From Hofstenia miamia (Eukaryota; Xenacoelomorpha; Acoela; Hofsteniidae), in the NCBI GenBank assembly GCA_900660155.1, contig CABFPE010000228.1, positions 417,150 to 481,149 of the forward strand: a stretch of DNA of 64,000 nucleotides, written 5' to 3'. Of this stretch, positions 13,453 to 23,992 are shown in pieces. Position 1 is the stretch's first letter. Every line of letters begins with the position of its first letter. The notes below the pieces were generated by a model. The model was not told where the DNA came from. It ran no database searches and was given only the letters and a program-made list of their open reading frames with translations. Both the position numbers and the translations under genes were made by a program.

Positions 13453-14435
13453 GACTGGGTCTACTTTCGGAATTGGATAATTCTGAGAAAGGGTTTTTAG
13501 TTCACTGTGCATTTGTTGACCATATGTTCATATCCCTGCTGTGCATTTGTCAAAAGCTGCCTAAGACTTGCTTCATAAGCATCCCTTACAAATGGGAATT
13601 TGCAGGAGAGACCACTGGAGTTGCGTGCCTGTAGGTTGTCGACTGTTCCCACTGCAGCAATCCCCAAGACTCTTACTGTGCCCTCTGCATTTTCTGGTAA
13701 GAGACAGGAGTTCCATGATCATCATGTCATTGTCCGATTCAAGTTTAATAAGTCTCCAAGCTCTGACATGCCTAATACTCTTCAGTATTTTACTTGGAAC
13801 TATAAAATAGTCCAATAATGCCTGCTTACCTGTACCTGGATGCGTCCAGGAGGTACTGTGCACCTACTTGTACCTGAAGAACGTATTTGCCAGAGCTATC
13901 TTCCAGCCAACCAAGAAATGTAGCCGAGTATCACCATTTGATGAATTATGATCTGCAATAGCAAAGTTTCCAATCACTCCAGGGATAGAGTTCATGGGTT
14001 TGTCTATTCTTCATTTAAAGTTCCCTGACTTCTTGATTGGTATTCAGATATGACCTTATTGAAATTGCTGGAGTTGCATTCAGTTGGCACGTAGGCAACA
14101 ATTAAGTCCCGTACCCCTGAAAATAGCCCACTTTTGAAGAACAGCCTTGCCGTCCTAAGGAAGACGGGATGAAAGCTGGGTTTATAATTAGCTAGCCAAT
14201 TACTAACTAAGAAACCAACTCCATCCCTTGCTTTTGTGCTGTGACCGATACTGTAAAGACAGTATCCATGTGCCCCATCGCCCTTGGGGCACCCTTATTA
14301 TTTCTGCTTTTTTTCTCATTCCCATTTCTAACCGTCACTCCGTGCAAATTTAGCACTTCAAATGGCCATCCAGGTCGCACCACCAGGAGGCAGTCAAGGA
14401 ACTCTTGATCACCAGAGGCTAGGGTGCTATGAGGT
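13453..14435 (-). mobile_element. LINE-A endonuclease half, second copy
   Basis: Second copy of the LINE-A 5' half, minus strand. Blocks include SWTHPGTGKQALLDYFIV (13573-13863), a middle endonuclease region with FHPVFLRTARLFFKSGLFSG near 14110, and an N-terminal piece DQEFLDCLLVVRPGWPFEVL (14207-14461). The end near 14435 meets the P-like remnant and appears to be the 5' truncation point. Frameshifts make it non-functional. Confidence 0.75.
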
Positions 14436-14439
14436 TTTC

Positions 14440-14790
14440 TCCTCAGCAATGTGTTAAACATGGTAGATCCTCATGGAACCCTCTGCAAGTGTAAATTATT
14501 TGCACCTGAAGATGACCTTCTCAACTGTAACTATTTGAAGTCCTTATCAAGAGGAGGATTAACTGTACCTTCACTGACATTAGAATGTTTTGTCAGCAAC
14601 TGCTTTGCTACATTGGACTATGTACTAAAATATACTAAAGGTTAGAAGTATATGCTCACAAATTTTGCAAAAACATGCTGCAGCTGTAATAAATTGCTTT
14701 TTAATAATAGAAAGAAACTTGATAATGACTCTGTGCATAAAGATAACGTGTCAGAGTTTAAAAAATCAAAGAGACAAAAAGTATGCCAGA
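14440..14790 (+). pseudogene. P-element/THAP9-like remnant, right part (copy 2)
   Basis: The frame 14451-14645 reads NMVDPHGTLCKCKLFAPEDD then NYLKSLSRGGLTVPSLTLEC, closer to the GGL-x-x-PS consensus than copy 1 (REGLAVPS). It then decays into AT-rich DNA and a (TA)n tract. Confidence 0.42.
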
Positions 14791-14807
14791 GAAATTGCTT
14801 TATATAT

Positions 14808-14847
14808 ATGTATATATATATATATATATATATACATATATATAAAG
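14808..14847. repeat. (TA)n microsatellite
   Basis: Alternating TATATA with single G and C interruptions. Similar tracts lie at 13433-13450, 28808-28826, 32676-32783, 44190-44236 and 47285-47315. Confidence 0.85.
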
Positions 14848-14849
14848 CA

Positions 14850-15857
14850 AAATTATTTAATAATGATATTTCATTTTAAACATTAAAATATATATTTTCA
14901 ATTGTGAGAAATTTCTGTATTTGACATAGGTACCTTTTGAATTTACAGAAATACGCAGTAATACGTGAAAATTACATTGAAAAGTAATTGATAATTCATT
15001 TTTAACTCATTCCATGGGCTAGAGGAAAGAGTTATCTCTGATTTAACTGCTCATGAGACGCACTCATAGCTCACCTGGAAGCCGCGACCTTATTGCTTAA
15101 TTTCCACTGTAGGAACAGAACTCTGTACAGTGATGAGCCCTCTAAGGTATTGGCTTAACCCAATAATCGCCACAAGAGACCTTGCTTGCTAGGACAATTT
15201 AGGTGCATTTCTCTTTGGGTTCCCGATATACCGGTACTGAGTAACACCTTCATCTCTTTCAGAAGAAAAATCACAATTGCTACATGTTTTAGAGACATGC
15301 AAAGAAGACAACAAATGCCTTGGGTGGTTTTGCTGTATTCTTTGAATTGGTGATCAAAATGTCTATTTAAAAGCCACGCTAAAAAGGCTTGCTTCACTCG
15401 CCTTTTAAGCCTTTTTCCCGTTGAGAAAATTTTGACTTATTGAATTGAAAAAACTATATGTACTTTCATTTCAGTTTTGTACTGCAGCATATATTGCAAT
15501 CAATTATATATATATTTATCTTCACAGCTAAAATTGCAACTTTAGTTGCTTTATTAGTTGTATTATGAAAAAAGTCTCACAAAGTATTGAATGAGTCACT
15601 ATGAAATACTTCAAAAACTGATTCTATGCTTGCTAGTAATTGCATTTATGGATATGTTATGTAGGGTTTTCAGGAAAACTTCGAAAGTAAAATGTATTTG
15701 CATTAAACTAATTTTGAAATGGTATGAAATTTATAAGATTCAAAAGCAATTTTTGCTACAAGAAAGAAGTACAAAAAACTATAAACTACAAAAAGCTATT
15801 TACAAATATAATAAATGTAAATAATATTAAAATGTGTGTGTGTTGTGTGTTTGCATT
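14850..15857. other. Intergenic, nothing recognised
   Basis: AT-rich with a slightly GC-richer patch at 15010-15250. Small frames at 15155-15397 and 15591-15824 show no motif. Confidence 0.4.
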
Positions 15858-16040
15858 TTATACAAAATTTTCAAATGAATGTAGTGTATTATTGTCATTA
15901 AGTAGGCATTGTCTATTAAAGAGGAATGTTCGCAATTTCTTTCTGAATTTCTTGTAATTTTTTTCAAATTTAATTTCTCTATTTAAGTTATTCCATAATT
16001 TAGTTGGTGTGTGGTGAAAACTATTAAAATATTTATCCAC
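15858..16040 (-). mobile_element. LINE 3'-end fragment
   Basis: The frame FHHTPTKLWNNLNREIKF then KKFRKKLRTFLFNRQ matches the post-RT tail of jockey/CR1-type LINEs, where a W-N-x-L-x-x-x-I segment is followed by FK-x-x-LK-x-FL. Only the tail is left. Confidence 0.5.
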
Positions 16041-17328
16041 GCATAAAAATGTTTGAGACCGTTCATTTAATTTAATATACTGTTTTAAAAAAGAGATTAA
16101 GAAATATTATATATTTTTACACTAGATTTTGATAATTTATTTCAAAATAAAAATTCAATTGTGTTCGCCTTAAGAATGAAATCCATTCATTGTATTATGT
16201 AGGTCTGACATCTTACCTAAAAAAAGTTATTATGCAGCTGAGAATAATATTTGCTGTGAGGGATAAGCTTTTTTAAAAGTTTCCAGGAACTTTCCGGACA
16301 ACCTCATAAATCTAGAAATTTAATACAAGAAAAATATTTGCCAGTCTAATCAATGCAGAAACATCAATCTTTACTCAGAAGTTGTAGTCAATGCTCTGAA
16401 AAATTTATATTATCAAAAACACAGAAATCCCAGTATATAATAGCCACGGCAAAATCTCAAAGAAATTGGCAAAATGGATCACAGATCTCAATAAAATTGA
16501 GTAAAATGTAAGTGAATTTTCAAGTTTTATCCGTAATTTCCATTTCCATTATCCACAATATACATTTAAAAAATAAATATTTTGTTCAAAATGAATGAGA
16601 GGGAACATTTTCTGTACACTGTTATCTTCAGATTTTAGAATTATCTTTAATTATAGTGAGTTATAAAAGATTAAGAAATAATAATTTATAATAATAGATT
16701 TAAATTCTTTAATAGAATACAAAAACGAGAAAGAAAAAACAATAACAGAAATAATAGCAATGGTAGGTTAAGCAAAAGAATTTTAAATCATAGGTACACA
16801 TATTGATAACTTCAATGACACTGTAAAATCCATTAAACATTCACGAAGTTTTTCTTAAATGAATTGAAATAATCAATGAATGATAATTTCTCTGCAAATT
16901 TATACAACAAAAAGTGTTTATTAAATGAAAATTCATTTTTCCTCTTTATAGAGAATAGAAACCATTACAAATTGTAATAAATGTGTAGGTTGTTAGGTTT
17001 AAAATATTTTACCAGTTAAGAGAGATTATTTTGTAAGTTACTTACCGAATTTTCTGCTGGTGTATATATACATTTGTGTCTATGCAAGTAGCAAAGCATT
17101 TTGCACTGTCCCAATGCTTTTGTGTGAAGTATATAATTAACATACAATAAGGAAACAAATGCCATAATGAGCTTAATTTTATGTTTTATCAAAATTAGAA
17201 AAACACAATTGATATTATTAAGTGATTAGAAGCGAATCCAGTATATTCTAATTATTTAAGTAAACTATTTCTCCAAAATACGATCTTTATTTTTCAAAGT
17301 TTTATCAAAACATAATGAAGTTCTTAAT
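16041..17328. other. AT-rich spacer, nothing recognised
   Basis: No coherent open frame and no repeat with clear ends. It ends where LINE-B coding sequence begins. Confidence 0.45.
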
Positions 17329-18330
17329 TTGCTCATCAAATGCTCTATTTTAAATGACATGCAGTCAATAACCAATTGCAATCTAATTCAATATGCCGAT
17401 GACACCTGCATCTTCAGCGATAATACATCAATGCACTCAGCAGTAGAATCAATAGAATGCAATTGCAACAAATTCTCAAAGTATTTTTCAATGCATAAGT
17501 TGATAAACAGACGGAATGTGGTATTTTACAGCCCAATAAAAATAACTACGATGTTTCCAAAATGACTTTGAAAATTAATAATGTTAATGTACCTATTGTA
17601 GACACTTTCAAGTACTTAGGCGTAACCATTGACTCAAAGTTAAAGTTCAACACTCACATTAACATAACAGTTAGAAAACTAGCTATAGGTATAAAAAGTA
17701 TGACCCTAGTAATTAAGCAGATACCACCTTGTGCAATTATTCAATTCTTCCATGCTTTTATCATGAGCCACCTTAATTATGCCAACATTTTACTTACTGA
17801 TCTAAGTGATGTGTTTTATAGAAAATCTGACATTCAATTAAAATGGGCACTTAATATCTCAGCAAAAAATTCATCGAAAACTAAACATTACATTTCTAGG
17901 TTAATTCTCTTTCCAAAACAACTCGTCATTTTGAATACCTTGCTAACATTTTTCAAACTAATAAAAAATCAACCGCCTTATAATTCAATTAAATTCAATT
18001 AAATTTACGCATAAACAGAATTCAAGATCTAAAATTTTTACATGTGTTAATAAGGATAAGAAAAAAGTTTTGAAGAAATCTTTCATTAATGTCGTAATTC
18101 GAACCTGGAATTCGCTATCTAAAGAAATTAAAAGCATTGAAAAATTGAAACCTTTTAAAAAGCGTTTAAAAATCTTCCTTAAACAAAAATATATTTTAGG
18201 TACATTATGGTTAGGATTTAAATTTTACAACAATGACTATACAATAACTCTTTATTAAAATAGCAATATAAAGTAATTCATCCATAGCCTGTAAGAATTG
18301 TTACTTTTTGTAATGTATGTCGATTTGTAA
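17329..18330 (+). mobile_element. CR1/jockey-like LINE-B, 5'-truncated copy
   Basis: Frames in order: NCNLIQYADDTCIFS with the catalytic YADD (17329-17565), FKYLGVTIDSKLKFNTHI and FHAFIMSHLNYANILL (17562-18002), WNSLSKEIKSIEKLKPFKK and the tail GFKFYNNDYTIT (18070-18258). Frame changes separate them. It starts just before YADD, so the 5' part is missing. The 3' UTR continues past the nested hAT MITE at 18331-18667 to about 18780. Confidence 0.82.
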
Positions 18331-18667
18331 TAGAGCCCGACGCCGATAATAAATTTATCGGCGGCGACGGCACCGCTGGCGTATACCACTATGCTAAAAA
18401 TAATTAAATTTCTTTAAAAAATTGCCTGAATAGGCTTATACCGTATCTTACAGGCCCACTCACCGAGTGCACATGCATGAAGCTACAGTTACGGTGTGTA
18501 TATAGGCGTATATAAACCTAACTTTTTTTGTATATCAATTTTTTCAGTCAGTCACGTCACTCACATAACATTTTGTTATGAAATGTCCTACTTAAATTAA
18601 ATCACAATATGAACGTTGTACGCCGATGGAAATCATCGGTGGCGGAGGCGGCTCGCGTCGGGCTCTA
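18331..18667. mobile_element. hAT-type MITE nested in the LINE-B 3' UTR, 337 bp
   Basis: Ends TAGAGCCCGACGC and inverted GCGTCGGGCTCTA. Flanking 8-bp direct repeats ATTTGTAA (18323-18330) and ATTTGTAG (18668-18675), one mismatch. The related LINE-B copy near 29735 has an uninterrupted GATTTGTAATTTG here, which is the empty site. No coding capacity. Confidence 0.85.
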
Positions 18668-18779
18668 ATTTGTAGATTCGTTATTTTTTTTTGTAATTTA
18701 TGACGCTATTCAGATAAATTATCAGTTATTGAATTTGTTATCGTATTTTATAAAACTAAATTACTCGATAGCCATTTGA

Positions 18780-20680
18780 GAAAGATCTAAGAAAGACATT
18801 AAGCAATACCAATGATTTGGTGTTTCCCCCCATTAGAAAATGACTAAATGTTAATGATCATTTGATTGAATAGCCTCAAATCAAAGTAAACGTATTGGGT
18901 CGGGTCGGGTTCGAGTCTCATGTTTGTGGTTCGAGTTGTAAATATTCCGATTGGGTTGGGTTCGAGTCCATATTTACCTGAAATTATCACTCTTATACAA
19001 AATAATCATCGTAAGTATAAATCTTAGAAACCAATGTTCAATACCTCTTCCAATTCAATGCAAATATAACTGTGAACCTAAACGACTTGAGTTTGAATTC
19101 TTTCTATATTACTATGAAATGGGTAATTGTCTCATATCTTAAGCAATATAACATCTCTTGGGAAAGTTACATTCGCAAAGCATGCTTGACAATTCAAAAA
19201 ATAATTGGTTTTAATCAAATATACATTAAAACATTTCAATTCAAATTGATGCTAGGATAACCATTAGAACTTATTGCTGTGGCAGAGATTGTTGAATAGA
19301 TTAACAAGTTTTCCAAGAAATTATCGAATTTTTGAAAAAGATTTAAATTTTCTCCATACTTAATGTTAATGTATTTAGAAGGTTTTGAGGCCCTGGAGGC
19401 AACAAAGAACTTTCACTGTTTCATGATCTATGAAAGATATTCCAAACCCATTGCCATTCGCAAAGTCAGAAGCCACGGAACCGAAGAATCCTACGACCGG
19501 ATACTTTGCGCAACGGCACGCCTTAATGGGACAAAATCAGCGCCCGGATTTAGAGCAAAAAAAGAAAGAGGAGGCTTTCTTCTATCCTGTGGTGCTTTCA
19601 GGTTGAGCACACCATTAATAGTTTTTGAGGTATAAGCATTTAAATTTTTTTTATAGGATTATAAAAATTTTTAAAAGTCATAATGCAACCATACTACAAA
19701 AGTTTGTTCAGTTTCTTTGGCCAGCATTTGCACCTTTCTTGATCAATGGCAATGCCGCAGTATTAAAAAATTTCTTAAGTAGCGTTCAGACCTACAAATT
19801 TGTTCACAACCTTATTTTTATATTCAAATAAAACTTTCAAAACCAGTACATATTCTAGCTTTAAATTAGGACCTGTACAATGACTTCGTTTCAATGAGGC
19901 TCGTTTCAGCTCGGTATTTTTCTTAAAAATATTGTGCTCTCAGAATTTTTTAAATTGCTCTTCCTATTATTTAATAAACATTTCTAAGTAAGGAATATTG
20001 AATGAAAAAATACAAAAAATCTGCATAATCAAATTAACAAGAAGCACTATAAATTTGGTTTGCTTAAAAACGGCTAGTTTTGCATATCCAATACTCTGCT
20101 CAAGCTCGGCTCGGCTCGGTTTGGTTCGGCTCGGCTCGTTAGAAGCTCGGCTCGTTGACAAGTCTGATATGCACATCTAATGGTCGACAATCATACATTT
20201 TAACCAGTAAATATTTGTCATCAAGGTTTTCCAGATTAAATTTATCTTCTCTTCTGTCAAACCTATCATTGCTGTACTGTTTAAATATGTATGTTATTAA
20301 TGTTATACCTCTGAATGTTTGCAGTCCATAAACAATGCTTTTCTTCAATGAACTCTATCGCAATCGCATTTCTTTATGGATTAACCATATGCTGCTTTTT
20401 ATTGAATAAAAAATATTTGATCATGCGCACTGGCGTTTACTTAAAGGACGGCATAAGCTCGTCCTTATTTAATTATTCTTTCGTTTATGATAATGATAAC
20501 ACTCAGAATTTACAACAAAGTTTTTTCGCGTTCACACTTAAAACTTTTTTGTCAACCTCATATCTCGCCAAATGTTGTTAACCAAAATTGAATCGATGTA
20601 ACTTCGAAAACTTTGTTGACAAAAAATTTTTAATTATCTTCCCCATGCCCCCCCCCAAATAATTGCAAAAATTTTAATTT
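18780..20680. other. Intergenic with short GC-rich patches
   Basis: Mostly AT-rich. Patches: GGGTCGGGTCGGGTTCGAG near 18899-18966, a moderate-GC frame at 19363-19635 (ending LSCGAFRLSTPLIVFEV), and a GGCTCG-type run at 20100-20160. The patches may be decayed hAT-like subterminal repeats. No gene is assigned; frames at 20139-20348 and 20315-20581 show nothing familiar. Confidence 0.35.
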
Positions 20681-20689
20681 ATGAACATA

Positions 20690-21260
20690 ATAATAATAAT
20701 AACCTTAAGTCTAACCCAAACCATAACCGTAATTCCAAACATAACTCTAACCATGTCATTAACAGGTAACCCTAACCCAAAACATAACCCTAAACGATGC
20801 TCTAACTTTCAGCCAAAATTCTAACATAACCTAATTCTTACCCCAAATCATAAACCTATACTATAAATCTTCTTCATAATTTTAGAGCTGATTAAATGAA
20901 CGCATATTCATGTTGAATTATGTATACAAAGCAAAATCTTTTAAGAAGGCTTTGAAACAAAGGAACTACGTGAAAAGATGTGTTGATTTAACAAACATTG
21001 CCAATCTTATAATTGCTTTATAAACCAACAAAAGTCGCGTGCTTGAACCACTAACTAGCATATTAATAGTAGTATATTATAATTATTTTATAATTCATAT
21101 TAAAAATGACTAATATTAATAATAAATTTGACATTACTTTCACATGTATATAATGTTTGGGGTATGATTTATGCTAGGGTTAGTGCTAAGGCAGGTGTTG
21201 GCTTATCTTAGGGTTAGGGTTAGGGTAGAGGTTGGGGTTAGCATTAGGACTATAGTTATT
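20690..21260. repeat. Degenerate TTAGGG-type repeats in two opposed patches
   Basis: 20700-20850 holds CCCTAA-like variants (AACCCTAACCC, ATAACCCTAAA, CTAACCCAAACC). 21165-21250 holds the complement, with three exact TTAGGG units at 21208-21225 and variants such as GGTTGGGGTTAG. About 300 bp of AT-rich DNA separates them. Confidence 0.6.
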
Positions 21261-21919
21261 ATATTGATATACTAGTATACTTTTGCAATTATTTACAGTT
21301 ATTTGACCTTGGTACATGTATATATGATAACTGTTTTGAAAAGATATTAGTATTTGACTTACAGTGTGTCATATTTATATTTTTTTGAAATTTTAATTAA
21401 AGAATATGTTTTATTACCTGAAATAGCTAGAAATAAATTGAGTAATTAGCTACGAAAGCTTTATTGTGCAACTTGTAAACCAAAAAAAACAAGCATTAAA
21501 CGTAACCGTTAATTAGAAATAAACATCTTCATAGTCATAATTATATAACTAATATTTACATTTTTAAACAATGGCTTCTTAGAAAAGTAATGTCTAACAG
21601 AACTCTGAAAGCCCGAATTTTTTGCATGGAATTGGAGCAGTCATTTATATTCAAATCTTATTAAATTTCTAGTATTTGATAAATGTACACTCAATTGTCC
21701 CTACATATAACAAAAGATAATAAAAAGGAATCGTTTATGAAACATATATCGTCTGTTATGTAATAAAACAGAATTCAATACTAAATAGAATTGTAAAAAA
21801 CGTTTGGTAATCAAATAACTCCATTTTCTATTATAAAGAACAGAATATAATGTTCAAGAATATTTAATTATCAGAAAGAAAATAACAAGTTTCAGTGATA
21901 TTCTGAAATTTATAAAAAA
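21261..21919. other. AT-rich 3' spacer of the 617-codon gene
   Basis: No open frame or clear repeat. No convincing AATAAA on the minus strand close to the stop. Confidence 0.4.
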
Positions 21920-23773
21920 TTAATAAACTTTGTTATAGACAAGAAATATTTTTGAATGTTTCGTGCAAATTAAATCATAGAAATCATCGTCATCTAGGTC
22001 GATGGTTTGATAATAGGAGCTATCTTCATTACATTCATTAAGATTCCTGATTGAATGGAAGGACTGCTTAGCACTTAGGAGATGTTTAGATAAAGCCACA
22101 TTTTGAAAGAACACATTATCTGTATTTATTGGGCATGCACTGTCTATCTTTAAATCATCATCAAAGTATCCATCAAGAACAGACCTACTGTTTGTAGGAG
22201 TTGATTTGATACAGAAGGTATACGTGAGGTCCACCCTTGTCTGGCTATATGATGAATAACTTCCTTCAAATGTAGATAAAATTGTGTAGATGTTTCCTGA
22301 GTACGTCTTACAATGAAGATCTTGAACTTGATAAAAGAATATATCAATGCATGCTTCTTCATAGAGCTGATGTTCATTCAAATTTATCCATATTGAATTT
22401 TCTGATTGCTTCATGCAATTTGAATCAGAAAGCAATATTCTTATCAATGCAGCATCGCTGTGAGAATTATTTTCTTGAATACAGAATATTGTCTTTTCAG
22501 ACAAGGTTTCATTGCAAAGAGAGTTAGTGAGACCATATACAATGAATGTTGGTTCTTTGTCACAATTTTTCATCAATTTATTTCTAGTTAAAAGAATCGC
22601 AGCTTTTCTTAGCGGTCGAAAAATCAAAGATTTTTCAATAAACACACTACCATTGTTAGAAACCTTGATTTTATAAAAATGTAAACCTTCATAGCAAAAA
22701 ATTGTATTGTCCATGACGTATTTCTTACTATCACACAAGGGTCTCTCCTCAAAATAATCATTCGTTGTTAGTTGGATAACAGATTCAGCTCGACTAATGT
22801 TTGCTCGCAACTCTAAGCGCTTTGCAATGGGATTATAACAAACAACATCAAGAAATGAAAGAAAATTTACAAAGATTAGAGATTCACAAAGATCAAGCTC
22901 ATTGATAAAAGTGTATACTTGATAAGAATAAGGCTTGTAGAGCACATAGAATGGGTTATAGAGTACAGCATATTTATTATCTCGTGTAGAAACTCTTTCA
23001 ATTTGTCCCTTTCTGACAGTGCAGTTAATCTCCCTTGTAAAGAAGATATCAAAGAATCCCCCCTTCATGCTCTCATAAGCTAATTCATAAGTGAACAAAA
23101 ATGAACTACCTTCAACGTAGTATGAGACATTGTCAGACCTTGGAGTTACATGTACGTATATAATTTGCGGTCTTGGATCGCTAATATATGAATCATAATA
23201 CAAAACGTGATTCTCCGTCCATATTCGTCTTGCATCACCAATAAAATTTTGAAGATGACATGTTGTGTAATTATCAATTTCTGCCAATGAAAAATGAATT
23301 CCTGTTACAAGCAGTTTTTCTTTCATTCCATAAGAGTTGCAATTTGTAACTTTGTTCATGTACAGTCGCTTTTCAATGGGATTAATTGAACATTGCACTA
23401 ACACATTATCTAGTTCATCTTCATTAAATATGGTGAAGGTTACTTTTGAAACTTCTGGCAAAGTAAATGAAATTTGTATCTCTATTTCACTTGTTGACCA
23501 TACGCGATTAATTTGAAACGGAACACGTGAAAGAAGAAAGGATGAAGGATTCTTATGAAACATTTGTGAACTAAACAAATTGTAGACATTTTTTACTAAG
23601 CATTCAAAGGGGTTTGCTTTCATCCATTGCTGTTTTTCATTAAGTGGTAAAATACACGATTCAAAGGTATTGAAATCACGAAACTTTGTATTCGAAATAT
23701 AGTAGATTGATTTTATAGTACAGTAGCAAAATGGCAAAAAGGCAATGAAACAGTTTAGCCAAAGTCTGTGCAT
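21920..23773 (-). CDS. Intronless secreted Cys-rich protein, 617 aa, unknown family
   Basis: Seen: an uninterrupted 617-codon frame in very AT-rich DNA, the longest ORF of the window. Residues 4-17 are hydrophobic and end in small or polar residues (LWLNCFIAFLPFCYC), as in a signal peptide. No second membrane segment is obvious. About 23 Cys, roughly 20 of them after the signal, are spread along the chain. At least seven N-glycosylation sequons occur (NYT, NVS, NCT, NIS, NGS, NET, NNS). The tail has an acidic run, DLDDDDFYD. Inference: a secreted or surface glycoprotein with disulfides. I recognise no domain; tandem beta-rich ectodomains are possible. It has no introns and its 3' neighbour is AT-rich spacer; a LINE lies 220 bp upstream. 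It could be one large exon of a bigger gene, but the start has a signal peptide and the end has a stop. Confidence 0.65.
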   Translation of the reverse strand: MHRLWLNCFIAFLPFCYCTIKSIYYISNTKFRDFNTFESCILPLNEKQQWMKANPFECLVKNVYNLFSSQMFHKNPSSFLLSRVPFQINRVWSTSEIEIQISFTLPEVSKVTFTIFNEDELDNVLVQCSINPIEKRLYMNKVTNCNSYGMKEKLLVTGIHFSLAEIDNYTTCHLQNFIGDARRIWTENHVLYYDSYISDPRPQIIYVHVTPRSDNVSYYVEGSSFLFTYELAYESMKGGFFDIFFTREINCTVRKGQIERVSTRDNKYAVLYNPFYVLYKPYSYQVYTFINELDLCESLIFVNFLSFLDVVCYNPIAKRLELRANISRAESVIQLTTNDYFEERPLCDSKKYVMDNTIFCYEGLHFYKIKVSNNGSVFIEKSLIFRPLRKAAILLTRNKLMKNCDKEPTFIVYGLTNSLCNETLSEKTIFCIQENNSHSDAALIRILLSDSNCMKQSENSIWINLNEHQLYEEACIDIFFYQVQDLHCKTYSGNIYTILSTFEGSYSSYSQTRVDLTYTFCIKSTPTNSRSVLDGYFDDDLKIDSACPINTDNVFFQNVALSKHLLSAKQSFHSIRNLNECNEDSSYYQTIDLDDDDFYDLICTKHSKIFLVYNKVY

Positions 23774-23992
23774 AATTTTTTGGCAAGTATAAGAATATCT
23801 AGTGTCAAAATTAAAAATTCATATGACAGTAGTTGACAGACATATTGATCAGGTTAAATTTAATCGTCAATCATTATTCTGTAAATATATTAATTTGAAA
23901 ACATTTATTAATTAAAATGTTTAATAATTGCACAATAAATTAACGCATACTATTTACAAACCTATACATTGCTAAACAGGCTAAGAATAAGT

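Noticed and set aside
19895-20165. GGCTCG-rich patches as the two ends of one hAT element
   Set aside because: The patches are in the same, not inverted, orientation and no target duplication is seen.
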